Positions 18,527 to 27,841 are shown, counted from the stretch's first letter. The stretch is DNA of 64,000 nucleotides from Treponema phagedenis (GCF_008153345.1 NZ_CP042818.1:1550001-1614000), one strand, 5' to 3'. Numbers and translations are program-made. Notes: generated from the letters alone by a model not told the origin.

Positions 18527-19150
18527 TTAAAATCCTCTGAGCTTTTTCCAACCTTCATTAAAAAACTCAGTTACTATTTTTGTATTTTCCCGTACGTATT
18601 CCTCGCTTTTTCCATGGACGATAATATCCTTTAATGCGCTGACATATGCATGATTGAGTAAATGCATAGCCTCATCGGGAATGTCAACTTCCTTTTGTTT
18701 GCTCTCTGCGATGATAGCATTTGATTTTTTACGATTAATATCTTCCATCTTTACTATTGTGTCAATAAAATTTTCATATTTTGTTCCATATGATTTACAG
18801 GTTAAAAGTTCAAAAAGCTTTTTTTTCTTATACATAAGAACAGTTGCTTCAATGGCTCCATTTAAATTAAGTTTTGCTAAATCCTCGGGATGATTTTTTT
18901 TCAAGCTGTCAAAAGATTCCTTTTTAATTTTTGAATACATCTGATGAATTAATTGAACAACCGGTTTTACCAATTCGGAAAATACAGCTTCTTTATTTTT
19001 AAAATGCCTATAAAAAGCTCCCGTTGTAACTCCCGCATTGGCACAAATCTCCCGTAAGTTGGTTTTTTCATAACCCTTCTTAAGAAAAATTTTTTTCGCA
19101 CTATCTAATATTTTTTTATGTGTTAAATCGTATCCCGTTGGCTCTGCCAT
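18527..19150 (-). CDS. TetR-family regulator of the ECF transporter operon
   Basis: At 207 residues it is a typical TetR/AcrR repressor: an N-terminal helix-turn-helix (ICANAGVTTGAFYRHFKNKEAV, about residues 35-56) and a helical ligand-binding domain without a recognisable ligand signature. Palindromes with AGTTATC elements occur both in front of the ECF operon and in front of this gene, so it probably represses both and senses a metabolite linked to the transported substrate. Confidence 0.88.
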   Translation of the reverse strand: MAEPTGYDLTHKKILDSAKKIFLKKGYEKTNLREICANAGVTTGAFYRHFKNKEAVFSELVKPVVQLIHQMYSKIKKESFDSLKKNHPEDLAKLNLNGAIEATVLMYKKKKLFELLTCKSYGTKYENFIDTIVKMEDINRKKSNAIIAESKQKEVDIPDEAMHLLNHAYVSALKDIIVHGKSEEYVRENTKIVTEFFNEGWKKLRGF

Positions 19151-19171
19151 TATTTCACCTTTTAATTTTAT

Positions 19172-19207
19172 GATAACTAAGTTATCTTAGGCTAACTCGG
19201 ATAATAT
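19172..19207. promoter_or_regulatory. TetR autoregulatory operator
   Basis: GATAACTAAGTTATC at 19172-19186 is a palindrome with a single central mismatch. A further half-site-like GCTAACT follows at 19191-19197. It lies 20 bases upstream of the tetR start and matches the ECF operator elements. Confidence 0.6.
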
Positions 19208-19354
19208 CGTAATCTCGGAAGTTTGTCAATAGTTTTAGCTTTTTTTTGTCTAGCCGCAATTGCTTTTCATCCAAATCAGCGCATTTGGGACGAAAATATT
19301 TACTGTCCGTGCGAGCATAAAATATGCTTCTGCCAGCCGCTGTTTACCTAAAAC

Positions 19355-19510
19355 TTAAATCTTAATATATTTTGTCGATCGCCCACTTCCTACTTGTCCT
19401 ATTTTACCGGTCTCTTGTAGCTCTTTTAATGCTCTTTCTATAGTTCTTTGAGATATATCAGGACCGATGGCGAGATTGCTTGCTATTTGTCTGCAGAATA
19501 CAGGCGCCAT
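19355..19510 (-). pseudogene. Winged-helix remnant (C-terminal piece)
   Basis: An open frame of 51 codons encodes IASNLAIGPDISQRTIERAL, then KELQETGKIGQVGSGRSTKY: a winged-helix recognition helix and wing typical of the C-terminus of Fic or ATP-dependent helicase-like regulators. An in-frame stop lies just upstream, so it is a fragment and not a full gene. Confidence 0.5.
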
Positions 19511-19548
19511 TGATATGGGATTCTTTCCATTTTAAAACCTAATTTATT

Positions 19549-20334
19549 TTATTTTTTTCCACAAAGGATAGCCGAGTGCTTTAAAGCGTATTTTACAGCT
19601 TCTTTTTTCGTCATAAATATGCCATTCGTCGTATTTATAAGTTGAACGTTTTCATAGCCCATATCTTTTAATTTTTTAATAAAAGACTGCATATCGCCAT
19701 ATTTCCCTGTAGAGAAAATATCATGAACCGCAAATGTACCCCCTTTTTTTAAAAGACGAAGTGTTTTTAAAAGAAGTTCTTGCCTATTCATCTTAGTAAT
19801 ATTGTGATATACGTAATTGCTTGTTACGGCATCAAAACTTTCATCAGGATAATCTAATTTGGTTGCATCTCCCTTTGCAAATTCCACATTGCAGACACCT
19901 TCCGCCTTTGCGTTGCCTTCACAAAGTTTTTTGCTGAAAGAGCTGTATTCTTTACCCCAGCGGTCAACACCGATGATTTTAGCTGTCGGGTTCTTTTTTG
20001 CTACGGCAATAGTCAAAGCACCGCTTCCACAACCTACATCTAATGCTAATCCATTTTCAGGTACTTCAACATATTTGGCAAGTCCTTCAATAATATCTTT
20101 AGATAATTTCCGCTTTCCCTTATAGGAAAAAGCTCGATACATTCTCATCATCCATGCAAAAACGGCACTTAGTATAATAGCTATAATCAAAAATAATAGG
20201 CACAGTATATTTTTTATTGTACCTGTTTGCAGTCGCTGCTGTAGAAAAAATGTTGTTACATAAGAAAGAGTAGCTAAAAAAGCCAATAAGTACAACATGT
20301 TTTTCGGCACCCAATTTTTATAATCCGGTTTCAT
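19549..20334 (-). CDS. Membrane-anchored class I SAM methyltransferase
   Basis: This 261-residue protein has two N-terminal membrane helices (about 13-31 and 42-62) and then a Rossmann methyltransferase domain with motif I LDVGCGSG at 98-105, followed by a UbiE-like acidic turn (IIGVDRWG) and a DAVTSNYVYHNI motif. The substrate is unknown. An ATG at 20334 follows a GGAGG-like site. Confidence 0.82.
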   Translation of the reverse strand: MKPDYKNWVPKNMLYLLAFLATLSYVTTFFLQQRLQTGTIKNILCLLFLIIAIILSAVFAWMMRMYRAFSYKGKRKLSKDIIEGLAKYVEVPENGLALDVGCGSGALTIAVAKKNPTAKIIGVDRWGKEYSSFSKKLCEGNAKAEGVCNVEFAKGDATKLDYPDESFDAVTSNYVYHNITKMNRQELLLKTLRLLKKGGTFAVHDIFSTGKYGDMQSFIKKLKDMGYENVQLINTTNGIFMTKKEAVKYALKHSAILCGKK

Positions 20335-20598
20335 CTAAAACCTCCTAACACTTCTAAACTGTTCTAATGCTTAAAATAATTTGTTTTAACGCTAGAGCAT
20401 AAGCTTTTTCCACTTTCTTATCTTGGTTCTGAACGTTCCGAACGGTGCCACTGTATTGACGTGAATAAATTTATATACTTCCCACACACTCGGTAATTGA
20501 ATTTGCTGTTGCCGACAACGTATGAAATATCCACATTTTGCGTTTCGAACCGTTTCTGATTTTGTCATTGAAGAATTTCATCCTTCTTAAACTGGAAG

Positions 20599-21219
20599 TT
20601 ATCTTTTTTTATACTCTTCTATTATAAATCTATATTCGTTTAGAAGTTCCCTTGAATAATTTTTTTCGTTTTGCGAGTCTCTGACTTCTTTCCAAATGAT
20701 AGCTGCAACTTTTAACTTGTCAAAAAAATAATCGCTAAATTCATCTAAGCAAAAGTCTTTTAGGAATTGATTCCATTGACAAACTGAATTGTCATACTTA
20801 GCGTAGTCCGACTCTCCATAATATACTTTCAACATATCTTGAATTGTAAAATTTAAATCATTTTCTACTTTTACTTTTCTCCAAGCTGTTGCCATATCAG
20901 CATTAAACTTAAATGGACTAACACCTGTTACAGCTGAAAAATAATCTCGAAATTTTTGATTAAAGGAAAAACCGCATTCAAGTAATGCTGTATTTAAGGT
21001 TATAGTTTCAGTTTTATTTTTGTTTCCTTTCCTCAAAGACTTTTCTATTCTATTTCCCTTAAAATATTGTTTTATAATATGATTCAGTTCTTGTTTTGTA
21101 CTTCTATACTCTAATCCAAGAGACTTGCAAATTTGTGAAAGCTCTTCTCGATACCAATAGTATCTATTAAATTCTTCAAATGATTTTATATCTCTGAAAT
21201 CGGGTCTACTCTCTTTCAA
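20599..21219 (-). CDS. SAP/DUF6434-like protein
   Basis: The 206-residue protein begins with FRDIKSFEEFNRYYWYREEL and LGLEYRSTKQELNHIIKQY, which fits a SAP-type helix-extension-helix nucleic-acid-binding motif. The middle (FRDYFSAVTGVSPFKFNADMA) is the part usually annotated DUF6434. Function is unknown; similar genes are scattered in Firmicutes and suggest transfer. Confidence 0.6.
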   Translation of the reverse strand: MKESRPDFRDIKSFEEFNRYYWYREELSQICKSLGLEYRSTKQELNHIIKQYFKGNRIEKSLRKGNKNKTETITLNTALLECGFSFNQKFRDYFSAVTGVSPFKFNADMATAWRKVKVENDLNFTIQDMLKVYYGESDYAKYDNSVCQWNQFLKDFCLDEFSDYFFDKLKVAAIIWKEVRDSQNEKNYSRELLNEYRFIIEEYKKR

Positions 21220-21312
21220 ATGCTCACCTCTACAACTTCAAATTTGTTTGTTCTATTATATCCAATAAACAAACATCTCAAAAAAGCCGATTTTAAAAAC
21301 CGACCTTTTGTC

Positions 21313-21933
21313 TTAAACAATCAGAAGCGCCGCTCCAAAATATACTATTAGCATTAAATTTCCCAGTCCCACCGTAAAAATCACTTTAAAAGGTTTAGGC
21401 AATTTATTGAATAGAAAATAGGATAACTGTGTTACAAGAGGTGTAAATAATATGAACCATCTTGGATATACAGTTTTTCCAAGTACTATCATGGCCGCAA
21501 TTAAAATAACATCTATAATCATAATGGACACAGAAATTTTTGACCAAAACTTTATATTTTTAACCATCTGGTCAATTGCCTCTTCATTTTCTGTTTTCCC
21601 TACAAGACCTAAATATGTGAAGTGAGAATGCCAGGCTCCTCCAAGTATAGTTGCAAGACAAGATATTAGACTTATTGCAAATCCAAATGTTTTATATTCA
21701 TCTAAAGCACCGAACCAATTATTGAAAAAACCTATACATATAAAAAATGCAGAAACAGGCCCTAAAAGTCCTCCCAGACGCAGCCTCCACTGTGGAAATT
21801 TTTTTATTATATTTATGGCCTTTTTTTGATCCTTAAAGTCAAACTCCTCAGTAGTAAAGCATAATAGCATATCTCCGCAAAACATTAAAATCCCACCAAA
21901 TAATCCCATGGCTAAGGTTAAATTTAAATACAT
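21313..21933 (-). CDS. Integral membrane protein of unknown function
   Basis: At 206 residues it has six hydrophobic segments, with a conserved-looking GGAWHSHFTYLG stretch near residue 97. I do not recognise a transport or enzyme motif. It may be of the DUF6796 type. A gap of about 90 bases separates it from the SAP-like gene downstream. Confidence 0.6.
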   Translation of the reverse strand: MYLNLTLAMGLFGGILMFCGDMLLCFTTEEFDFKDQKKAINIIKKFPQWRLRLGGLLGPVSAFFICIGFFNNWFGALDEYKTFGFAISLISCLATILGGAWHSHFTYLGLVGKTENEEAIDQMVKNIKFWSKISVSIMIIDVILIAAMIVLGKTVYPRWFILFTPLVTQLSYFLFNKLPKPFKVIFTVGLGNLMLIVYFGAALLIV

Positions 21934-22014
21934 GTTTCCTCCCCAACTAACCCATCATTGCTTCAATAAGCGAGTTAGGCATATATTAATTATAGCACTC
22001 TTAATCTACAATTA

Positions 22015-22659
22015 TCAAACAAGTTCCAATCTCATCAATATCAATTCTTGATAGCCTGTATATCGAGATATAAAACCTCTCGGATTTCGCCCGTATTCAA
22101 TAAAACCAATGCTTTCATACAAATTTACAGCATTTTGGTTTTCAGCAACAACCTCCAGTTCAATTTGTTTATAACTTGCCTTTTTTGCGCAATCAATGCA
22201 CGATAATGTCAATGCTCGTCCAACACCCAAGCCCCAATATCTTTTTTCGATACTTATACCAAATTCAACTCGATGTCTGAGTTTTTCTTGTACTCCAATT
22301 TTACTAAGTCCAGCCATACCTACTAGCCTATTATCAATAACTGCACAAATTTGTACTTCGTCGGGACTGTTCTCCTTGTTTTCAAGAAACACCTTCTCAT
22401 CATCTATACTAAATCCTTTCTCATCCAAATAAGAAAGAAGATAATCAGTTTCTTCACGAACAATATCAAAATTAGCAAGTACACTCTCGGCATCATTAAG
22501 CGTTGCATTACGGAGCAGACAAGTTTTCCCATTTTTTAACGTCACTGTTTTATGTATTTCATATGCGTTTATCCTCCCTGTGTTATTTTTTCCCACCCCA
22601 TTGCTTTTGTGGTATCTCAACGGCAGGTGCCTTGTTGGGAAGTAATCAATTGTCCCCAC
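22015..22659 (-). CDS. GNAT-family N-acetyltransferase
   Basis: The C-terminal 165 residues form a GNAT domain with the acetyl-CoA loop (RYWGLGVGRAL near residue 139), VVAENQNAVNLYESIGF near 165 and a conserved YGRNPRG end. The first 44 residues have no good start: a GTG at 22545 would give a shorter, more typical protein, and GGGAGG upstream serves an out-of-frame ATG. The listed start is the longest possible. Substrate unknown. Confidence 0.78.
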   Translation of the reverse strand: MGTIDYFPTRHLPLRYHKSNGVGKNNTGRINAYEIHKTVTLKNGKTCLLRNATLNDAESVLANFDIVREETDYLLSYLDEKGFSIDDEKVFLENKENSPDEVQICAVIDNRLVGMAGLSKIGVQEKLRHRVEFGISIEKRYWGLGVGRALTLSCIDCAKKASYKQIELEVVAENQNAVNLYESIGFIEYGRNPRGFISRYTGYQELILMRLELV

Positions 22660-22699
22660 TTTTTTTGTTCACTAACTATCTCTGCCTTTCAATCATCCC

Positions 22700-23815
22700 T
22701 TACTTCTTAAATCTGTATTTCCCTTTTCCATGTCCGGAAACCGGCTCGATGACTTCGTTCTCTACTATTTCTTTTAGAAGCTCAGATGCTCTGGATTCCT
22801 TAATACCAATAACTTCCATCACATCCGAACGCCCAAAAATTGTTTGTCCCGGAAATGCTTCACGCAGTCTAAGAATATAACTCGCAGTTTTCGTTTGGAA
22901 CTTCTTCTCAATGTCCGGTTTTTCAGCTCCAATGTCCGGTTTTTCAGCTCCAATGTCCGGTTTTTCAGCTCCAATGTCCGGTTTTTCAGGCTCCTTGAAT
23001 TTTCCGCTGATGTGCATTGTCCGGTTATGAAGCGGATGCTTCTCATTCATCAGAAGATTTCGCAAAAACAATTCCAGAAACTCCGTAGTTTCATGAATGC
23101 CGTTTTTCAAGTCGTTGTAATTTGCTCTGACCAGTGAATTCCTGAAATACCATGCATGCGCAGCAAAAATATCATTTACCACATTAAAGCCAAGCGTACG
23201 AAGATATTTGATGAAAAACACTGCTGTTGTTCTGGTGTTACCCTCGCCGAATACATGGATCTGCCAAAGTCCGGATACGAATACTGCAAGGTGATGGATA
23301 ATCTCATCCATTGTGAGATTTCGATAGGAGAACTTTTTTTCTTTAGACAAATCATAGTCCAACGTCGCGCGCAACTCCGTAGCACTGCCATAAAGCACCG
23401 TCGCCCCATTAAGTACCCATTCCTTTTTTGTGATGTTATAATTGCGGATTTTGCCTGCATGGGGATAGATACCGGTAAACAATTTTCTGTGAATGGAAAG
23501 ATATTCATTCGGTGTAAAGCTGAAGGCTTGCTCTGACAAAAGTGCGGCGATTCTGGCAGAGACCTTGTCTGCTTCTTCGGTTCGGTCTTCCGTATCGAGG
23601 GCAGGATTCTTCTCATAGTAAGTCTGAAGGAGTTCATTCGCCTCTTCAAAGGAGATTTCGCCCTCAATATTGCGGATAGCAGTATACACCAAATAATCTG
23701 ATATCTTAAGTCCGTCGACAGCCTGTAGTCCAATGGCTGTATGCCACGCATACCCTTTATCCCTTTTTTTCGGCTCGGACTCTTTTATATATTCTTTAAA
23801 CGGATCTTTGTTCAT
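22700..23815 (-). CDS. Fic family protein with C-terminal winged helix and repeat linker
   Basis: The 371-residue protein has a Fic domain with the active motif HVFGEGNTRT (His187), used to transfer AMP from ATP to a target protein. The normal Fic motif is HxFx(D/E)GNxR, so it is intact. A tandem EKPDIGA linker follows near residue 280, then a winged-helix domain (IKESRASELLKEIVENEVI). Such Fic-wHTH proteins are usually self-regulated adenylyltransferases or toxin-like. It is monocistronic. Confidence 0.88.
   Translation of the reverse strand: MNKDPFKEYIKESEPKKRDKGYAWHTAIGLQAVDGLKISDYLVYTAIRNIEGEISFEEANELLQTYYEKNPALDTEDRTEEADKVSARIAALLSEQAFSFTPNEYLSIHRKLFTGIYPHAGKIRNYNITKKEWVLNGATVLYGSATELRATLDYDLSKEKKFSYRNLTMDEIIHHLAVFVSGLWQIHVFGEGNTRTTAVFFIKYLRTLGFNVVNDIFAAHAWYFRNSLVRANYNDLKNGIHETTEFLELFLRNLLMNEKHPLHNRTMHISGKFKEPEKPDIGAEKPDIGAEKPDIGAEKPDIEKKFQTKTASYILRLREAFPGQTIFGRSDVMEVIGIKESRASELLKEIVENEVIEPVSGHGKGKYRFKK
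22910..22994. repeat. Four tandem 21-bp units in the fic gene
   Basis: On the plus strand AATGTCCGGTTTTTCAGCTCC is repeated at 22910, 22931 and 22952, with a fourth slightly altered copy at 22973. In the protein this is EKPDIGA repeated. A 7-residue in-frame unit lets slippage change linker length without breaking the frame. Confidence 0.9.
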
Positions 23816-24105
23816 TTTATATTACCTCGCCGCTAAATTTTTATCATTGAAGGACCGGCTTGAAGCCAAACAACAATTGTTTTCTATTAATCTCTGCTAC
23901 TTCGGCATCAATCGACAAGCCTTCAGCCATTTTATATTTTTGCGGGTATACGCATTTTTATAAAATACCATAAAATAACAGCCAAGCGCAAGCCGCTTTT
24001 TATATTTTTGGCAGATGCCGCTATGGTTGATTATTACATACCGTTTAACATGTTTTAATTTTTTTCCAAATAATGATAGGTTATATATATTCGGGAGGAA
24101 ATAAC

Positions 24106-24519
24106 ATGTGGTTTATATTTGCGGTATTGTCTGCAATATTTGCGGCGGCAACATCTATACTTGCAAAGATCGGCATTGAGGGAGTTAATTCAAACCTAGC
24201 GACAGCAATCCGCACAGCGGTAGTTTTGGTTATGGCGTGGGGCATGGTGTTTATTACAAATGCGCAAGGCGGACTTTCAAATATTGATAAAAAGAGTTGG
24301 CTTTTTTTAATTCTTTCAGGACTTGCAACCGACGCATCGTGGCTATGCTATTATCGCGCAATCCAAATCGGAGAGGTTTCAAAAGTTGTTCCTATTGATA
24401 AACTCAGCGTTGTCATTACCTTAATTTTAGCTTTTGTTTTTTTGCATGAAAGCTTTACCGCAAAATCTCTTATCGGTTCTGTGCTTATTGCTGCGGGAAC
24501 TTTGGTAATGGTGTTGTAA
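24106..24519 (+). CDS. Small EamA/DMT-family transporter
   Basis: At 137 residues it is a single-repeat EamA protein with five hydrophobic helices, the half-size form that works as a dimer (drug/metabolite transporter superfamily). The start is set by GGGAGGAAATAAC before ATG 24106. The C-terminal VVPIDKLSVV...FLHESF...GAGT-like pattern is typical. Substrate unknown. Confidence 0.82.
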   Translation: MWFIFAVLSAIFAAATSILAKIGIEGVNSNLATAIRTAVVLVMAWGMVFITNAQGGLSNIDKKSWLFLILSGLATDASWLCYYRAIQIGEVSKVVPIDKLSVVITLILAFVFLHESFTAKSLIGSVLIAAGTLVMVL

Positions 24520-24589
24520 TTTTTGAGCGGATATTTAATTACAAGCTGTGGTGCAATAAACTTACTTGTCATTTTGTAATGTCGCCTTG

Positions 24590-25480
24590 TTATTTTAATA
24601 TCCGTAAATAATAATCCAGCCTTTCGTTGATGTATCCCGCAAACAAACCTTCCATCGCAGTCAGGTTATGCTTTACATGATACTCATCAAATGCATTGTA
24701 ATAGGCTATTCGATCTGTAAATTTAATATTGATAGGGGGATAGCCTGCTTTCATCAGTTCCAGATTAACAAGCAGTCTTCCCGTTCTGCCGTTTCCGTCA
24801 ATAAACGGATGAATCCCTTCAAACTCGATATGGAAACGAGCAAGCTTTGTAACGATGTGCTCGGTACTTTCCGCATAGTCCTGTAAAAGCTGCTGCATTT
24901 TAGGTTCAATCAGGTATGGCTGCACCGGTTCATGATGCGCTCCCATAATGCGCACAGGTATTCTTCGATAAATGCCGCGGTCTTCTTTTTTATCTGCAAG
25001 AACAAGATAGTGAATTTGTTTTATGAGACGCTCTCTGATAGGGGCTTTATCTTTTACCAACTTGCTCACATACTCAAATGCCTCCTTATGCCCCACGGCC
25101 TCCATATGATCTTTCAGAGGTTTCCGCTCCACTGTTAGCCCTCTGAGAACCAAATCCGTTTCACGCAGAGTAAGTGAATTCCCTTCAATCGCATTGGAAT
25201 TATAAGTAAACTCGACAATAAATTCTTCATTCAGCCTTGCCGCTTCGCCCGCCGTCAATGGCCTTTTTGCGTCAAGCTCTGTCTTTTTTCGGTCAATCAA
25301 ACGAAGAATGTTTTCTCTTGATTTGAATCTTCCGTCTGTAGGTTTTTCAGCATCAATGGGAATTTTCCAGCCCCGACCCTCCTGATACGCTCCTGAAATT
25401 CTACCCTCCGCACATAAAGCTCTTATTCGTCTATCTGATATACCCCATCTTTCAGAGGCTTGTTTTACCGTGATGAACAT
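24590..25480 (-). CDS. Fic family protein with N-terminal MerR/excisionase-like HTH and inhibitory motif
   Basis: The 296-residue protein begins with a DNA-binding helix-turn-helix (VKQASERWGISDRRIRALC). The Fic inhibitory motif SNAIEGN (S/TxxxE) is at residues 95-101 and the active motif HPFIDGNGRTGR at 224-235, so this is a class with an intramolecular inhibitory helix. It AMPylates target proteins when relieved. The start at 25480 is an ATG after AAGG; a TTG five codons upstream is less likely. Confidence 0.9.
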   Translation of the reverse strand: MFITVKQASERWGISDRRIRALCAEGRISGAYQEGRGWKIPIDAEKPTDGRFKSRENILRLIDRKKTELDAKRPLTAGEAARLNEEFIVEFTYNSNAIEGNSLTLRETDLVLRGLTVERKPLKDHMEAVGHKEAFEYVSKLVKDKAPIRERLIKQIHYLVLADKKEDRGIYRRIPVRIMGAHHEPVQPYLIEPKMQQLLQDYAESTEHIVTKLARFHIEFEGIHPFIDGNGRTGRLLVNLELMKAGYPPINIKFTDRIAYYNAFDEYHVKHNLTAMEGLFAGYINERLDYYLRILK

Positions 25481-25584
25481 ATTAGATACCTTCAATCTGC
25501 ATTATAGCCTCATATCGGAATGATATCAAGATTATCGGAATAACATTTTGGCAGTTATCGGAATAATAAAAAATCACATTCATC

Positions 25585-26166
25585 TTATAACCTCCTCAGC
25601 AGCGTGCAGAGCTTTTTAATATTTGTGGCACGGTACTTATCTTGCAGTTCAGCAATCGTTTTCTTATTCAGATTCCGAAGTTCAGATTCTTCGATCCTCA
25701 GATCGTCAAAAAGCAAGCCTGAAAGCTCCTTTGTGTTTTTGACCGACCGCATGGTATACAGCTCATCGCACAATGCCTTTTCAGGGGATGCGATTCGATA
25801 CCAGTAATCTCCCTCTTGCCGCAACTCAATGAATAAGGGAAACGTCGCAGATGGGACATCCCGATACGTAAAGGTTCCAAAAGGTGTATTATACTTTTTC
25901 TTTTTCTTCTTTTCAAAGGTAGCGCATGTGACGGTATAGACGGCCTCCGGAATAAGCCCGTAATAGGAGAGCGCAAATTCAAAGGAAATATAGGACGGAC
26001 CATATATGCTCCCGGCCAGAAGATGTGCAGAAACGTTTCTATCTGTTTCATAAAGCCCCTTTGTAATCTGAAAGCACTCGCCCTTTTGAACCATCCGTGA
26101 CAGCTTCGTCTTAGGCGAAGCATAGTCACTTAATTCTTCTAAAAGCATCGCCGTTGTTTTAATCAT
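25585..26166 (-). CDS. AbiEi-type antitoxin / transcriptional regulator
   Basis: The 193-residue protein has the N-terminal winged helix and C-terminal domain of type IV AbiEi antitoxins (start TTAMLLEELSDYASPKTKLSRMV, then ITKGLYETDRNV, and ASPEKALCDELY near 128). AbiEi proteins autoregulate by binding inverted repeats; one is found just upstream. The usual AbiEii nucleotidyltransferase partner is not seen; the co-directional neighbour is the Fic gene, about 100 bases away. GAGG precedes the ATG. Confidence 0.78.
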   Translation of the reverse strand: MIKTTAMLLEELSDYASPKTKLSRMVQKGECFQITKGLYETDRNVSAHLLAGSIYGPSYISFEFALSYYGLIPEAVYTVTCATFEKKKKKKYNTPFGTFTYRDVPSATFPLFIELRQEGDYWYRIASPEKALCDELYTMRSVKNTKELSGLLFDDLRIEESELRNLNKKTIAELQDKYRATNIKKLCTLLRRL

Positions 26167-26173
26167 AATTTCG

Positions 26174-26204
26174 CCTCATAGTACAATTATACGCAACTAT
26201 GAGG
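26174..26204. promoter_or_regulatory. Inverted repeat in the AbiEi promoter
   Basis: CCTCATAG (26174-26181) and CTATGAGG (26197-26204) are exact reverse complements with a 15-base spacer, and the first arm ends 8 bases before the abiEi start. AbiEi proteins bind such repeats, so this is a likely autoregulatory operator. The boundary of the foreign region begins at its right edge. Confidence 0.65.
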
Positions 26205-26827
26205 TGAAAATCAAGCATATTAATGCGCACAAGGATTTTAACCTTCCACCCAAAGAAAATTTGCAATCAATCTTTGAAAATCTTATCCGTAAAAATGCAG
26301 ATAACAATAATGCAGATTTAGAGAAATATATAGAGAGTTATCAATTACTCAAAGAAAAAAATATCACTTCATTATCTGAGCTTAAAGAAAATATAGTTAC
26401 CCTAAGAGATAAGAATTATAAGACCACAAGAGCCTTAAAAGATACGGAGAAAAAGATTGATGAAAAAACACAACTCATCGACCAGTCAGAAAAATATTTG
26501 AAGTACAAGGACATCTACAAAGCCTATGCAAAGTTAAAGAAAATAAAACAGGAAGATTTTTATAATGAGCATTCGGCGGAGCTTATTCTATTTGAAAGTG
26601 CAAGGAAACATCTCAAAGAGCATTTAGGGGAAAGTAAGACCTTAAATATATCCAAATGGAAATCGGAACTTACCACTTTGAAGAAAGATAAAAAGAGCCT
26701 ATATAGTCAAATATTAGAAATACGAGAAGAAGTAGAACAGGCTGAAAAAGTTAAGACCTGCATAGAGCAGTTACAGGAACAAGAAAAGCGACCATCACAG
26801 GTAAAGAGCAATGAGTTAGGTCTGTAA
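26204..26827 (+). pseudogene. Relaxase C-terminal fragment of a Tn1549-like element
   Basis: About 207 residues, highly charged and coiled-coil rich. The ending (LSQILEIREEVEQAEKV...-type pattern) matches the C-terminal tail of relaxases of Tn1549/CTn elements. The HUH nuclease domain is missing, and the sequence starts at the boundary with the AbiEi promoter, so it is a 5'-truncated remnant. The reading starts at GTG without a clear binding site. Confidence 0.6.
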
Positions 26828-26906
26828 AACTAATTGAAAATATTGATATAATGATATAAACATAGAGTGAAATAAAATTTCAATTAACTCAAGGAGGTGT
26901 GTTGAA

Positions 26907-27740
26907 ATGCAAAAAGTAAAGATAGAAAAGAATACCGTTCAAGAAACATTGCTTGTGCCACTTTATGGTAGAAAAATGTGTTCTGAAAAATTTCCTGAAC
27001 TTTATACAGACATTTTCGCAAAGAATTTATGCGATAGTTTGGATTATGATTTTTCAGAATTAGAGAGAAAAAATAATTCGTTTTTATATGAATTCGGATC
27101 ACTTGAAGCGGCAATGCGTCAGTTGGATATTATGTGGGAAATCAAAGAATATCTAAAGACTTATCCAAAGGCAACTGTTGTAAATCTCGGTTGCGGATTG
27201 GACGAAACAGGAAAAGCTTGTGATAATGGAAGTTGTAAAATGGTCAATGTAGATTTTCCTGATGTTATAGAGGTTCGTAATCAGCTTATTTCAAATTATG
27301 AAAGAGAAAAAAATGTTGCCTGTGATTTAAAAGATTATTCATGGATGAACGAAGTAGACGGTTCAAATGGAGTTATTTTCTTTGCGGCAGGGGTATTTCA
27401 TTATTTTAAGAGAAACGAAGTAAAGGATTTGGTTTTAGAGCTTTCTAAAAGATATGTAGGAGGCTGCTTGATTTTTGATAGTGTAGGCAAGCTTGGTTTA
27501 AAGCTAATGATGTCAAAGATACTAAAGAATATGGGCATCAGCGATGTAGAAGGATTATTCTATACAAATAATCCAATGCAAGAGCTTAACTGGTCGGACA
27601 AAATAAAAATTACATCAAAAGGCTATATGTTAGGCTACTATGACATGAAAAGCCCCAATATTCGTTTCTCTCATCGCTTACTTGCAAAGATAGGCGATGA
27701 TATGATGAAGATGGCTATAAATAAAATTGAGTTTGTTTAA
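26907..27740 (+). CDS. LCM/TcmP-type SAM methyltransferase, cargo copy 1
   Basis: The 277-residue protein belongs to the leucine carboxyl methyltransferase-like (TcmP) family: VVNLGCGLDETG (motif I) near residue 91 and VDFPDVIEVR after it. Such genes are frequent cargo in Firmicutes conjugative elements and their substrates are unknown. It follows an AAGGAGG site and has a strong terminator downstream. A second, diverged copy is at 31426. Confidence 0.75.
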   Translation: MQKVKIEKNTVQETLLVPLYGRKMCSEKFPELYTDIFAKNLCDSLDYDFSELERKNNSFLYEFGSLEAAMRQLDIMWEIKEYLKTYPKATVVNLGCGLDETGKACDNGSCKMVNVDFPDVIEVRNQLISNYEREKNVACDLKDYSWMNEVDGSNGVIFFAAGVFHYFKRNEVKDLVLELSKRYVGGCLIFDSVGKLGLKLMMSKILKNMGISDVEGLFYTNNPMQELNWSDKIKITSKGYMLGYYDMKSPNIRFSHRLLAKIGDDMMKMAINKIEFV

Positions 27741-27780
27741 CTCAAGCAACTAAATACAATCTATAACATATCAACTTACG

Positions 27781-27814
27781 AAACAGTAAATCATAAAAGG
27801 TTTACTGTTTTTTC
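27781..27814 (+). terminator. Terminator after methyltransferase copy 1
   Basis: Stem AAACAGTAAA (27781-27790) and TTTACTGTTT (27801-27810) with a 10-base loop, followed by TTT. The stem is perfect. Confidence 0.75.
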
Positions 27815-27841
27815 TTTGTCTAAAAATGGAAAGGAGGACAC

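Noticed and set aside
22819-23137. Frames on both strands over the 21-bp repeats in the fic gene
   Set aside because: 21 bp is a multiple of three, so every frame stays open across the repeats; only the Fic frame has domains.
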